This document shows, piece after piece, positions 32,279 to 45,036 of a stretch of DNA of 64,000 nt. Below the pieces are notes generated by a model, which saw only the letters and a program-made list of their open reading frames with translations, made no database searches and was not told the DNA's origin. The stretch is from Cercis canadensis (taxonomy: Eukaryota; Streptophyta; Magnoliopsida; Fabales; Fabaceae), in the NCBI GenBank assembly GCA_003255065.1, contig QAOA01003657.1:304038-368037 (forward strand). Direction: 5' to 3'. The position numbers and the translations under genes were made by a program. The first letter of the stretch is position 1; each line of letters starts with the position of its first letter.

Positions 32279-32972
32279 ACAAGACACCCAACACAAAGAG
32301 AGTTAACTCTTAAACTTTCCATAAAATAATGCATCCAACACCTGATCTTAGAGATAAGTCTAAGAATCTTGTGGAAATGTTAAGAGCTATTAGGTGCTAT
32401 TGGGTTATTATCTAGATCTGCTATAGTTTTCAAAGAGTTAGACCGTGTGTGGAAGATCCCAACCACAATAGGCCTTTATATGTTGAGGCATCTATTAAAG
32501 GGAATAGGGTCATACGTGCTATTGTAGATAGTGAATCTAGAGTGAACGTGCTCCCTTACTCAATCTTTGCTGCTCTAGGCCTACCAAAGGAGAGACCGGA
32601 GTCATCAAGCACTCTTTTAAACACTTTCCAAGGTGTCCCAATAAAAGCCATGGGCATCATAGTAGTGAATCTAAGTGTTGTCCCCATTAAAACTGCCAAC
32701 AGATCTCAGGTAGTGGAAGGGAGCCCTAGCTACCATATCCTCTTAGAACGCCCTTGGTTGCACTTGCACAATTGTGTGCCTTCCACCATGCACTAGTGTG
32801 TGAAATCTAATACAGGCTACCATACCAAAGCACCCTTTGATGAAATTGAAGCTCACATGGTAGAAGCTATTTATTTAATGAGCTAGCTGAATTAGGAGTT
32901 AATGAGGTAAGGCTGACCAAAGGAGTACCAATTCACCAACAGCAGAGTGAAGAACTATATGATGAGAATAAG
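32279..32972 (+). pseudogene. Element T protease region
   Basis: RPLYVEASIKGNRVIRAIVD starts a frame that shows the retropepsin layout: IVDSESRVNVLPYS (DSE where DSG is expected), then LLERPWLHLHNCVPSTMH (usually LLGRPW). Both Gly-to-Glu changes fit G-to-A decay. The frame leads to EELYDEN, where G2 interrupts it. Confidence 0.75.
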
Positions 32973-33785
32973 TGATGATGATCATGGCACCCAAGCAAGA
33001 GACCTGTTAACCGTGTCTGTGGGTCCGATCATAAGAGCAAGAGCCAAAATGATGCAAGAAGCTTTAAATGGCTTGATTGAGAAGATCGAGACTCAAGGAG
33101 CAAGTGTGGATGAAGACCAAAGGCTTATGAACTTCATTTGTATTGAAAATGAACTTGTTGAAGACAGGGCAGAATGTCGGGCATTACAGCACCTTAATTC
33201 AAACTCAACAGCCAGGGGAGGCAGAATGTTGGGCGCCGCAGCACCCATGTGTTTTTTTAGCATAGCGAGTTTTGACCCAAAACGAGCGTTTTATTAGTGG
33301 CTCTGGGCTTGGACCGACTTTTAACCATTTTGGGCCTAATTTATGAGCAATTTCACTTGAGTTATTAATGTTATCCATTTTTGGATATTTGGCTATTAGT
33401 TTGAGCTTATTTATGTTTTGTTTAAGGCCTTTGGCCTAATTAGACTTAGAATTAGGTTTGTTTTCTTTATAAGGGAGCTAACTCTTGTGGCAGCAACAAC
33501 TTGAGATATTCAAAATTTGAATGAAGAGATATTTTTCCTTTATTGTTCTTTGAAAGAACTTTTAGATCTTATCAAGAATCGTCGGTTCTTGTGGCGATCG
33601 ACCTATAACTTATCGCCTTTTATCTTTCTCGAGTGTGGCGTTCATACCCTTCCCCGGATACCTTCGGTTCCCACTTTTCTAATTGATGGGTCGAGGCTTT
33701 CATTTTCATTTGGAAACTCGATTTAGATGGTTCATCGGGCATTTGGAATCTCTACCTTCTGGTTACTCCATAAGGATTCACATCA
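32973..33785 (+). repeat. G2 5' LTR
   Basis: TGATGATGATCATGGCACCC...CATCA, 813 bp, pairing with 44196-45036. It encodes GPIIRARAKMMQEALNGLIE at its start. It is followed by a degraded primer site TGGTATTATAGC (33788-33799). Confidence 0.85.
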
Positions 33786-34880
33786 TTTGGTATTATAGCT
33801 TGTGGTTCTAATCGAGGTTCAATTTTTTTTTTAATATTTTTTGTTTTCTATGTTTCTTTCATGTTCTAGTTTGTTATTCTTCATTGTTCATCTTGATTTC
33901 TTCTTGATTTTGCTTTGAATTGCTTAGAAAAAAATTTTGGGCAACTTTTCTTGAAATTCTCATTGAGTCCTTGCTAACTACCATTAGGGCCTTGTTTGGC
34001 ATATTTCCATTTCATTTCTTTTGGATTATCTTGTTGATTCTTCTTGCTTTGTGTAATTTTGAGTTCCTGTCCATCTAGCTATTGATTTAAGCTTGAATGA
34101 ATCAATAGTATATAAAAAAAAAAAAAAATTTATGGGCAACATTGAAGAACATTCAAAGTGTTCTTGAGCCAATTTCCAAAAAAAATTGTAAAAAGAATAA
34201 AATTGTTGGATTTGATCAAAAGAGTGAGATTAATTGCTTCTTAGAGTTGTTTCTTGCTCATTACATGGTCTTGATTGATATTTCTTCAATTTTTGCTCGA
34301 AATTATGTTGAAAATGATTGAAATAAACCAAGAATTTGAGAATAAGGGTGCCACAGTGACTAGGGTTGGACGCCGTAGTTCTTGAAAGGCAGGAGCCTCA
34401 ACGCCGCAGCCTTTGTCCAATTTTATGTTTTTTTTTTCAATTTTGTGTCTTGTTGATTGCTGGCTTTCCAAATTTCTTTACTAACCGAATTGCTTCTTGT
34501 TTTTAATCTTATTTGGTGTTGATTGTCATTGTTCTTGTTCCTAATTGCAAAATTTTGATTCCTTGATTCTTCATTTTACTTGTTGTGCTAAACCCATTTC
34601 TTGAAATTCCTTTATGCTTGTGTCATATTTGTTCTTTCTATGTGTGAGTGATTTGTTGTGGATGTTTGTCACATTGACCTAAGCTCTTGATTTGCTCATT
34701 AGTTCCACATAGAACTAAGGAAGGAAAGTCAGAGTGGAAAATGGCAAGAGTGTGTGAGTGCATTAGAGGGTAAAAGCCAACTAGTGTGCCTAAACACGAG
34801 TGTGAGTGACATTCTTGAGTGCAAACGCGTGAGGAATTGGTGAGGTTTCTTGCTAAAACTTGTTGTAGGTTTAAGACACC

Positions 34881-35588
34881 ATGGATAGAGAGATTAAGGC
34901 CGTAAGTCAAGCCTTTGTACTATGTGCCATGTAGCAACAATTTGAGAGGATCAATATGAAGTTTGATGAGTTGCATGACCACATAGGGAGGTATGAGGAA
35001 GATTTACATGGAGGACAACCACCTCTAGCTCCCGAAGCAAGGAGGAGAAACAGGAGGGTTGTTGATGATAAAGAAGAGGGAAGTGGACATAGTGATTCCA
35101 AGGTCCAAGGAGACTATGTGAGGCACAATAGAAAAGGGAGAAGGGCAAGAGATGCTTATGAAGGCCGGGATGTGAGTGAACAAAGCAATGCCAGAGATCC
35201 ATATCGGTTTGATAGACGTGACCAGAGGGAAAGAAGGGCAAGACAACCTTTAGTAGACCGAGATCTAAGTGGGATCAAAATGAGGATTTCAACTTTTCAA
35301 GAGAGGAACGATTCAAAAGCCTACTTGGATTGGGGGAAAAAGGTGGAACATGTATTTGATTGCCATCACTATTCCGGAGGGGAGAAAGTGAAGCTTGCAA
35401 TGGTTGAGTTCATGGATTACGCCATCATTTGGTGGTACCAACTTGTACTAAATAGGAAGAGAAATCATGAGAGACCCATAGCTTCATGGGAAGACATGAA
35501 GGCTATCATGAGAAAGAGGTTCATCCCAAGTCATTATTATCAGAACCTTTTTCAAAAGTTACAAGGGTTGACTTAAGGTCCTAATATT
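34881..35588 (+). pseudogene. G2 gag, N-terminal part
   Basis: From ATG 34881. A TAG at about 34932 is followed by an open stretch of 206 residues with MKFDELHDHIGRYEE, an Arg/Glu-rich linker, YLDWGKKVEHVFDCHHYS and [20 protein letters not shown]. It ends at TAA (35574) at the same place where G1 has a stop, so the stop may predate divergence of the copies. The zinc knuckle part is missing because of H and the deletion. Confidence 0.8.
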
Positions 35589-35757
35589 GAATGAACTCTA
35601 TTAGCCTTAGACTTGGGCTAAAAAGATAAAATTGACAAGATAAACATTGAACAACAAAAGAAATGACTTAAAACAACACAAAAGCAAGCTCGACCAACAC
35701 CCTTCTTGAATCACCCTTTAATCTCCAATGGGATCTTCTCAACCTTGAGCTTTATGA

Positions 35758-37420
35758 TTAGGTAGTGTGCATAACTACATTAGGTGCAGCTGTAATTTCC
35801 TCTATCTGAATTATCTCATGCTTAATCAACTGAAGCACTATATGCTTGAAAGCATCACAAACATCAATAGAATGCCTAGTTGCTCCCATATGATAGTTGC
35901 ATTTGAGATTTGGATTGTACCAGTGAGGGAAATGTGGCTTTAGGGGTTCCACAGGACGAGGTACAATCACATGGGCATCAAATAGTTGCTAGAACAATTC
36001 AGCTCTAGTTATAGGAATGTTGGGAAAAGGTCCTTGATTCCTTGGAGGCTTGGATTGACCATTATCGGGTCTTGCAAAAGGTGCTCGAGGAATAGGATAG
36101 CCTTGAGGTGGGGTTTGTGGGAAGGATGGTGGGATTGCATTGACTTGGTATGAAGGAGAGAAAATGAGAATTGGAGAATGGTATGGATTTTTAGGTTAAA
36201 GGTACGATGGTGTCCCTGGTGAATGTACCCAATTTACCTCACCCTCTTTCTTCCTAAATGGTTCTCCATTCTTCTGGTTGTTATTATGATTCTATTCCTA
36301 AGAATGACAATTTTTCTGCTCAGTTCATCTCTTTAACTCTCTCTCCGGCTTTGATTAACTTAGAGAAGTCCCTATAAACAGTTGCTACCATTAACTCAGC
36401 ATAAAGGGAATGCAAAGTATTCATGAAATAATGAACAATTTCAGAATCCAACAATGGAGGTTGAACTTGGGCTGCTAAATTCCTCTACTTTTGAGCATAA
36501 TTTTTAAAGTTTTCACTCTCTTCCTTATGCATAGAGCCCAATTGAGCTCTAGTAAGAGCTATGTTATCATTAAAACTATATTGCTTTAAGAAAGCATCAG
36601 TCGTGTCTCTCCATGTTTGAATCTTAAAGTGACCCAGACGCTAATACCAATCTGAAGCAGGACCAGTCAAACTCTCTGGGAAAAAGTGTATAAAAAACTT
36701 CTCATCTCTTGACCAAATGGACATCTTAGTGCAATAGGATTTTAAGTGAAGCCGAGGATTGGTTGTTCCATCATAACAGGCAAACTCAGGCATTTTAAAA
36801 TCTTTTGGTAGAATAATTTCAGGTGTCAAGGAAAGCTCATCAATGTCCACTGACCCATATGCCCCTAATCCTTGCAACATCTTAATCTGCTTTTTCAATA
36901 GTGCTTGTTTTTCCTTAATTGATTTAACTCTCAGCCTCTCCTTCTCCAACTCTTCCTTATCTTTCCCTAAAGGAACTACCCCTAAAGTTTCTTGTGCAAC
37001 ATAATGAGTAATTGGATGGGTGTACATGTAGACGCCTCATTGATTTTCATGTGGATTGAATGGAGCCTCTATGAGCAGAAAAAATGGGCCTGAGAAAGGC
37101 AACGAGATGGCACGCATAACATATGCTGGTTGGGTGGCTGGAGAGATTGTTGAATTGCAATCATATCCTTGTATCAGATTTGCAGAAGGCATTATCTGTG
37201 GAGGCATTCCCCATATTGGAGCGAAAGCTGTAGAAGTTGCCTCATTTGATGGATATGTCAACAAAGGCACTACATTGGAAATTGGAGGGATGTTGACACT
37301 TCTCAATCCCTCAACCACAACTTTCAACTGCAGGCTCTCAGTGAAAAGCCCCATCATCTTGTTCATACGAGATTTCAATTCATCGAACTCACCTTCAATA
37401 GTCCAATTCATCGAACTCAC
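35758..37420 (-). pseudogene. H gag (broken)
   Basis: Three frames. 37420-37037 is the N-terminal region. 37027-36641 has a coiled-coil-like KEELEKERLRVKSIKEKQAL and then PKDFKMPEFACYDGTTNPRL and FFPESLTGPASDWY, typical of Tat/Ogre Gag. 35970-35758 has CNYHMGATRHSIDVC, the CHHC knuckle of this lineage. Stops and frameshifts separate the parts. Confidence 0.75.
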
Positions 37421-37429
37421 TTTCCAATG

Positions 37430-38506
37430 AAAACTGCATAGGATGAATGGAAAAAAAAAATAATGAGGTTTATGGAATGAGCAAGAGAAAAATGCATGAC
37501 CCCCTTTTTTTTTTTTATTTAAATGAGCACAACAAAAGCTTTAGTTCTTTGACAAGAAAAAAAAATGTACAAAAACATGACTTTGTCCTTATTGACAAAT
37601 GAAGAGAGCTACTGGCCCTTTTAAAAAAAAAATGATGCTCATGAGTTGAAATAGGGCACAAATGCGTATGACTTGCTTTGGAACAATAATGAAAAAATAG
37701 TAAGGCTTCAACATCTTCTTGCTTATTTGGAAAATGAAAAGGGTAAAAATATAAATGAGAAAAGGAAAAATAGACTGTTGGTTTATTTGAAAAAGAAACA
37801 AGTCATTAAACCTCTTGTTTTAATGCAAAAAAAAAAAATGATTAGAGAAATAGCAAAAAGAAATGCTTCCCCGATGTCTTATGAAATGATTAGCCTTAGG
37901 CTTAGGATTTATAGCTTAATGGCCAAGGTCTATCCTAAATTGGATAACATCTACAGTCAAACTACGTGCATGGTTTGGCGATGAGTGCTAATATCCTGAA
38001 AGTCCAAGGTACTGCAGACTGCCCCCACCAAAATGATGGAGATCACATCCTACTAATCTGGTTCACAAGGGGATAACCCCTTTGCTTACCCAAATCAGCA
38101 AGATGATCCACAATTTGAGCGGAAGCTTTCATGTAAACTACCAAAGGATAAACCTCCCGGTAATAACACTAGGCTCCCTTCTAATTCTAGGTTTAGAGTG
38201 GCCCGAGTACAGAGCCAATGAGTAATGTGCAAGACTACAGTGTTAGTGCACATTGTGTGCGAGATAAGCATACAAACTTCATCCTACATCTACCATAAAC
38301 TACCTAACTACAAGGAAATACAAGAAATATGTGACAATAATAAGCTATCTATGAATGCAAAAAATAAGCGAATAACATAATCGAAAGCAGAGCTAATAAG
38401 CAAAGAAGAAACAACAAATTAAAAGAAAATTTAAGGGTAAAGAAAATACACAATGTCATATTAAGTTTGCACAACCGATTTTCTGGGCTTGACTCTCTAA
38501 CTTTCT
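37430..38506 (-). other. H leader
   Basis: Non-coding, A-rich sequence between the primer site and gag. It includes poly(A)/poly(T) runs near 37450-37570. No gene is seen. Confidence 0.5.
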
Positions 38507-38521
38507 CTAGTGGAGTCGTCA
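38507..38521 (-). other. H primer binding site (tRNA-Arg type)
   Basis: The + strand ctagtggagtcgtca matches the 3' end of a plant tRNA-Arg (...CCAGTGGAGTCG plus CCA) with two mismatches, so the minus strand is the complementary site. tRNA-Arg priming is known for Ogre elements. It marks the inner border of the LTR. Confidence 0.65.
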
Positions 38522-38524
38522 AAC

Positions 38525-40822
38525 TATCACAACGTACCCGAAGGTCGGTACAATACGGATGACGAAAAAGAAAATGAAGATATTCAAGTGATTTTGTTGC
38601 ACAAATGGTCCAAATGATCAATAAAAACAGTAACATCCACATTGAAAACTGTACCATGAAAGGTAAAATCCATGTCACGGTACCTATAAACATTGTGATT
38701 CATACATATGCAATATCACAAGCAAAGCATAGCACAAAAACTCAAACCTCACAAATTTGATTAAGTTGGCACCAAGAAAGACACGATATCAGTTTATGAA
38801 ACAAAAAGGAAAAAGCTGACTACCTAATTCATAACATGTACATACTTGAAGTGATTTGAACAAGAGGTAAGAAAATTTACTAGACCAAAGAGTGGTAAAC
38901 TTATAATTCAACTGTAATTTGAACTAAAAACCACTGTCAAACAATCCTCAAGATGCAGAAAAATAAATCAAGCAGTCATACAATTGAGCTAAAAGGATGC
39001 TAAAAAAGGAATAATCAATTCAGCCCCATACACACATAAGAAGTAGTCATTATGCAAGGATTATAAATTGAAATGACGATTAAGAAGCTCTTAACAGCCC
39101 CTCAAAAACGCATAAGCTTTAAAGGTGCAGAAATATAAAATCAGTAAGGCCGTAGCCATATGTGTAAAGTGTGCTAAGAAAAAATTTATAACTCATACGA
39201 AGAACAACTCTCAAAATGAACGCAAGACATGAAGAGGTCAAGACAATTTGCACAATGGCCCAATGAAATTTCAAGAAAAAAAACTTGCAAGAACTTCTAA
39301 CAATTAAGCGGTAAGTTTTTTGAACATGATAGTCTTTGTAACAGGGCAAAGATATTAAACTAAACAATCTATTTAAAATGGAGCAGAAAATAGCAAGAAC
39401 AAACAATTGTGCAGAGGCGTAAGTCAAGGCTCAAATTGAATTAAATTGGAGAGGAATTTAGAAATGAAACAACAACAATCTGCCATAGATACAACATGGG
39501 GCATCGACTAGAAATTGACTTGACCCAAATGCAAAGCTATGTTATTCCCCCTTTGATGAAACTGAACCTAATATAAAACATATTTTCAAGAAAAATTCTC
39601 TAAGCCATTTGAGCTTCCCACAAAGCCAATTATACCCCCATGTTTGGATACAGTGATCATGAGATAATATCAATGCCCAAAACTTTCTAACACATCTGTG
39701 GGACAGCCATCACGTGTAGAAATTAAATGCAACCTAGACTTGGTAAATCTAGATATAATAAGCAAAATGAAATAGGACATGGCTGATTTCACATAAATAT
39801 AACATGATAAACAAACTAAGCAGTCCCTGTAACACCAATATAATGCAATAAAATAGATCCAAACAATCACAAGACTTATTCAAAATCTAAGCAGCAACTA
39901 TATTCAACTAATCCAGTGAAAATCAGAAATTCCAAACATTAAACATAACTCTAAAACCCAATAATGAAGTAAAGAGGCGGAATCAATAAAAACCATGCAC
40001 AACAGCCAGAGTTTCTCAAAATCATCACTAAATCATAGAAATAATCCAGACATTGAAACCATAAACATTACCTTCACTTGAAGTAAACTTCAAAGCTAAT
40101 TTTGTGTAGATTTCCGGCCACTGATTTCTTCCAGCAATCGAATGCCCAAATCTCCTCTTCTTCCTTGCATTTCTTTTGGTTCTCTGCTGAATTTCTTTCT
40201 CTGCTCCCCTTTTGCTATTTGTTTCTGCCCTCTGTTTTCTCAAACCTAAGCTCCCTTTCTCCTTGCTCAAGAATGGTTTCTCCTCTCCTCTTGTATATTC
40301 GGTTTTTGCCCTCTTTGCTCTTTTTTCTTGCTGAATGCTTTCTCTCCCTTTCTCTTTATGCGTATATCTCCTTTTCTCATAGATATTTTGTTTGCCCATT
40401 TCCTAATTTTCCCTCTAACTGCTGCATATTCCTTTTTTTTTTTTAATTTGTTTTGTTTCTTTATTTGCTTAGTTACTTATTTAAAAAGATGATAATTCAA
40501 AGATTGGACCAATGAGGAGAGGAGGAAATCTATTCCTTGCTCTCCTATTGGCTCCTTTAGATCCAATGATGCCAATAATTTATTTACAAAAATGTATTTA
40601 TATTTTTTAGCTATTATTTACAAAAATTAAGAAAAACAAAAGATGGGCCAAATACTCTTAAATAAAAATGGGCCTAGTTGATAACGGATTGGGCTTAGGG
40701 GTTCTTTCATTACAAAAGCCCAAATAATAAAATTAATACTAATTAGAAATTAAGAATTGATCTTTTTTATATATATATATTTTTAAACAACGAAAAGACC
40801 TGGACAAAATACGGTGTCTACA
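38525..40822 (-). repeat. H 5' LTR
   Basis: About 2.3 kb. The outer end on the + strand is ggacaaaatacggtgtctaca. The inner end begins TATCACAACG (TG start mutated). It shows the pyrimidine-rich tract (about 40140-40400) also seen in the fragment ending at 2599. Confidence 0.7.
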
Positions 40823-43800
40823 GTACCCAGTGGAAGGAGATTTGCTTGTGATAAGGAGAGCTCTTAGTGCCCAAGCTAAGGAGGAAGGGGAGCTCTAAAG
40901 GGAACACATCTTCCACACAAGCTACCATGTTAATGGTAAGGTTTGTAGTGTGATAATTGATTGTGGTAGTTGCACAAACGTAGCTAGTACTACCTTAGTG
41001 GATAAGCTAAACCTACCTACCTTAAAGCTTCCTAGACCTTATAAATTGCAATGGTTGAATGATTGTGGAGAAATTAGGGTAACTAGGCAAGTATTAGTCT
41101 TATTTGTTATTGGTAGATACAAAGATGAACTTTTATGTGATGTTGTACCAATGCATTCAGGACATATACTATTGGGGAGGCCTTGGCAATTTGATAAGCG
41201 TGTTACTCATAATGGGTACACGAATAGGTATCTTTTACCATGAACAAGCAACCTATTACCCTTGTTTATTAACACCAAAGCAAGTCTTTCTAGATCAAGA
41301 GAAGTTAAAGAAAGAGGGTGAGGAATCAAGAGAGGTTGAGAAGTTAAAAGAAAAAGAGGTAGAGAGTACAAAAGAGACAGCAAGCCTAAGTGGAGTGAAA
41401 AGAAATAAGAGAGGCCAAGAAAAAGATAACCTTAAGAGAAAAGAGAAGCAACACTTGAGTGTTTATGCAAAAGGGAGTAAGTGAAGAGAGCTTATTTTTC
41501 AAGGCAGCCCATGTTTGTACTTTTGTACAAGGAGGCTTGTCTTAGTGCTAACACCCTTGACCTTTCTTTGTCTAGTGGTGTAGTGTCTCTTTTACAGGAT
41601 TTTGAGGATGTTTTCCGCAATGATGGTCCAAGTGGATTGCCTCCAATGCATGGGATTGAGCATCAAATTGACTTCATTCCTGAAGCCGCCATTCCTAATA
41701 TGACGGCTTATAGGAGCAACTCGGAGGAGTCCAATAAGCTTCAAAGGCAAGTGGGAGAACCCATGACCAAGGGTCATGTGAGGGAGAGCATGAGTCCATA
41801 CACAGTGCCGATGCTTTTAGTTCCTAAGAAGGATGGAACATGACGGATGTGTGTTGATTGCCGAGCCGTTAACAAAATCACTGTAAAGTATCACCATTCT
41901 AGTCCTAGGCTAGATGATATGTTAGATGAATTGCATGGTTCTTGTGTGTTCTCTAAGATAGATCTTAAGAGTGGATACCATCAAATTAGGATAAAAGAAG
42001 GAGATGAATGAAAAACCGCTTTTCAAACTAAATATGGTTTATATGAAAGGTTAGTTATGCCTTTTGGTTTGACTAATGCCCCTAGCACTTTCATGAGATT
42101 GATGAACCATGTTTTATGAGCTTTTATTGGTCGGTTTGTTGTTATCTTGATTTATAGTAAGGACTTGAATGAACACATTAGTCATTTGCATGATGTGCTA
42201 AGTGTGTTAAGAAAAGAGAAATTGTATGCTAACTTGAAAAAAAATGTTCCTTTTGCACTAGCCATGTTATGTTTCTTGGGTATATTGTGAGTCCTAGAGG
42301 AATAGAGGTTGATGAAGAAAATGTGAAGGCTATAAAAGAATGGCCAACGCCTAAGAGTGTTAGTGAAGTGAGAAGTTTCTATGAGTTGTCTAGTTTCTAT
42401 AGAAGATTTGTAAAGGATTTTAGCACCCTAACCGTACCTTTAACCGAAGTTGTTAAGAAAAATGTAGGTTTTAAATGGGGAGAGAAGTAAGAAAAGTCCT
42501 ATAATCTCATTAAGGAGAAATTAGTTAGTGCACCTTTGCTTGCTTTTCCTAACTTCTCTAAAGCTTTCAAGATTGAGTTTGATGCCTCAGGTATTGGCAT
42601 TGGAGCTATGTTGATGCAAGAAGGGTGACCTCTTGCATATTTCAGTGAAAAGCTTGGATGAGCCATCTTGACCTACCCCACCTACGACAAGGAGATGTAT
42701 GCTTTGGTGAGGGCTTTGGAAACTTGGCAAAACTACCTACTTCCAAAGGAGTTCGTGATTCATACCAATCATGAGTCCTTAAAGCATTTGAGAGGGCAGG
42801 GCAAGTTGCACAAACAGCACGCCAAATGGGTTAAGTTTATTGAACATTTTCCTTACATAATCAAGTACAAGCAAGGTAAGGAAAATGTGATTGCTGATGC
42901 TTTGTCACGAACATATCCTCTTCTATCTACTCTTGATGCTAAGTTGTTAGGATTTGAGTTTGTTAAGGGATTGTATCATGATGACCCTGATTTTTTTACT
43001 ATTTTCCTTGCTTGTGAAAAGGGTGCATATGATAAATTCTATATGCATGAGAAATATTTGTTTAGGGAGAGTAAGTTATGTGTGTCTAGAGGATCTATGC
43101 ATGAATTACTAGTTAGAGAGGCACATGGTAGAGGTTTGATGAGACACTTTGGTGTTAAAAAGACTCTAGACATGTTGCATGAACATTTTTTTTGGCCTAG
43201 AATGAGAGGTGATGTTGAAAATTTGTGTGCTAAGTGTATTACATGCAAGCATGCTAAGTCTACTACTAAGCTCAATGGATTGTATACCCTTTTACCTATT
43301 CCCAAAGTGCCATGGGTTGATGTGTCTATAAACTTTATCTTAGGTTTACCTCTTTCCAAAAGGGGTTGAGATTCTATTTTTGTGGTTGTTGACAGATTTT
43401 CCAAGATGGCGCATTTCATTGCTTTCCATAGAACGGATGATGCTACTCACATTGATGATTTGTTCTTCAAGGAAGTGGTTAGATTGCATGAAATGCCTCA
43501 GAGCATTGTATCCGATCGAGACACCAAGATTTTGAGCCATTTTTGGAGAACTTTATGGGCGAAGCTAGGCACTAAGTTGCTATTTTCCACCACTTGTCAC
43601 CCCCAAACGGATGGGCAAACTGAGATAGTAAACCGAACCCTATCTAGTTTGTTGCATACTATGATTAAAAAGAACATTAAGTCTTGGGAAGATTGCTTGC
43701 CATTTGTTGAGTTTGCTTATATAATAGAGTTGTGCATTCCACCACGGAATGTTCCCCATTTGAGGTAGCTTATGGTTTTAACCCCCTTATCCTATTAGAT

Positions 43801-44195
43801 TTAATCCTATTGCCTATGCAACATTGTGCTAACCTAGATGGCAAGAAAAATGGTTGAACAAGTGAGGCAACTTCATGAGAAGGTTAAGTTTCAAATTGAG
43901 AAGAAAAATAAACATTATGCAACAAGTGCGAACCAAGGGTAGAAGAGAATCATCTTTGAACCTGGTGATTGGGTTTGGCTTCACATGCGGAAGGAGCAAT
44001 TCCCGATTCAACGACGATCTAAGCTACTTCCGAGAGGAGATGGTCCCTTCCAAATAGTAGCAAGGGTCAATGACAACGCCTATAAGCTAGATCTTCCAGG
44101 TGAGTATAATGTGAGTGCCACATTTAATGTTTTTGACCTTTCTCTCTTTGATGCAGGAGACGATTTGAGGACGAATCCTCCTAAAGAAAAGGGGA
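40823..44195 (+). pseudogene. G2 pol (protease, RT, RNase H, integrase)
   Basis: Protease with IIDCGSCTNVAST (about 40951-40990). RT with [23 protein letters not shown] and [13 protein letters not shown], but the catalytic YFDD is missing: VV is followed directly by ILIYSK at about 42138-42155. RNase H with [15 protein letters not shown] and [19 protein letters not shown]. Integrase with an HHCC region ([13 protein letters not shown]...CITCKH), core Asp in [10 protein letters not shown] (Asn replaces the catalytic Asp), VSDRD and a retained Glu in [12 protein letters not shown]. The C-terminal GDGPFQIVARVNDNAYKLDL follows. There are several TGA/TAG stops. Non-functional. Confidence 0.85.
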
Positions 44196-45036
44196 TGATG
44201 ATGATCATGGCACCCAATCAAGAGACCTGTTAACTGTGTTTGTGGGTTCGATCACAAGAGCAAGAGCCAAAAGGATGCAAGAAGCTTTGAACTGCTTGAT
44301 TGAGAAGATTGAGACTCAAAGAGCAAGTTTGGATGAAGACCAAAGGCTTGTGAACTTCATTTGTACTGAAAATGAACTTGCTAAAGACAGAGCAGAATGT
44401 TGGGCACTGCAGCACCCTATCGGGGTGCCACATCACCCTAATTCAAACTCAGCAGCAAGGGGAGGCAGAACGTTGGGCGCCACAACACCCATGCATTTTT
44501 CAGCATGGCGAGTTTTGACCCAAAACAAGTATTTTGGTTAGTAGCTCCAGGCTTGGACCAACTTTTAACCATTTTGGGCCTAATTTAGGAGCAATTTCAC
44601 TTAGGTTATTAATGTTATCCATTTTGGGATATTTGGCTATTAGTTTGGGCTTATTTAGGTTTTGTTTAAGGCCTTCGGTCCAATTAGACTTAGAATTAGG
44701 TTTTTTTTCTTTTATAAGGGAGCTAACCCTCTTGTGGTAGCAATAACTTGAGATATTCAGAATTTGAATGAAGAAAGAGTTTTCCTTCATTGTTCTTTGA
44801 AAGAACTTTTTGATCTTATCATGAACCGATGGTTCTTGTGGCGATCGGCCTAGAACTTATCGCTTGTATTCTATCTTTCTCGAGCATGGCGTTCATACCC
44901 TTCCCCGGATATCTTCGGTTCAACCTTTGCTAAGTGACAGGTTGAGGTGTTTGTTTTCATTCCAAAACTCAATTTAGATAGTTTATCGGACATTTGGAAT
45001 CTCTACCTTTGGGTTACCCCATAGGGATTCGCATCA
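44196..45036 (+). repeat. G2 3' LTR
   Basis: 841 bp, TGATGATGATCATGGCACCC to GCATCA. It encodes GSITRARAKRMQEALNCLIE near its start. It differs from the 5' LTR by scattered substitutions and small indels. Confidence 0.85.

Larger units (their letters stand above)
35577..40822 (-). mobile_element. Tat/Ogre-type element H, 3'-truncated, nested in G2
   Basis: Minus-strand element: complete 5' LTR (38525-40822), tRNA-Arg primer site, leader, gag (37420 down to about 35758). No pol and no 3' LTR remain; the left border near 35577 is approximate. At 40823 the G2 protease frame resumes directly. The truncation explains why no target duplication is seen. Confidence 0.75.
32973..45036 (+). mobile_element. 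Ty3/gypsy element G2 (same family as G1), inserted in T
   Basis: 5' LTR 32973-33785, degenerate iMet primer site, gag 34881-35588, element H nested at about 35577-40822, pol 40823-44195, 3' LTR 44196-45036. The flanks ataag (32968-32972) and acaag (45037-45041) form a duplication with one C/T mismatch. The coding sequence has several stops and lacks the RT YFDD box. Part of gag after 35588 is missing, so the H insertion was accompanied or followed by a deletion. Confidence 0.85.
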
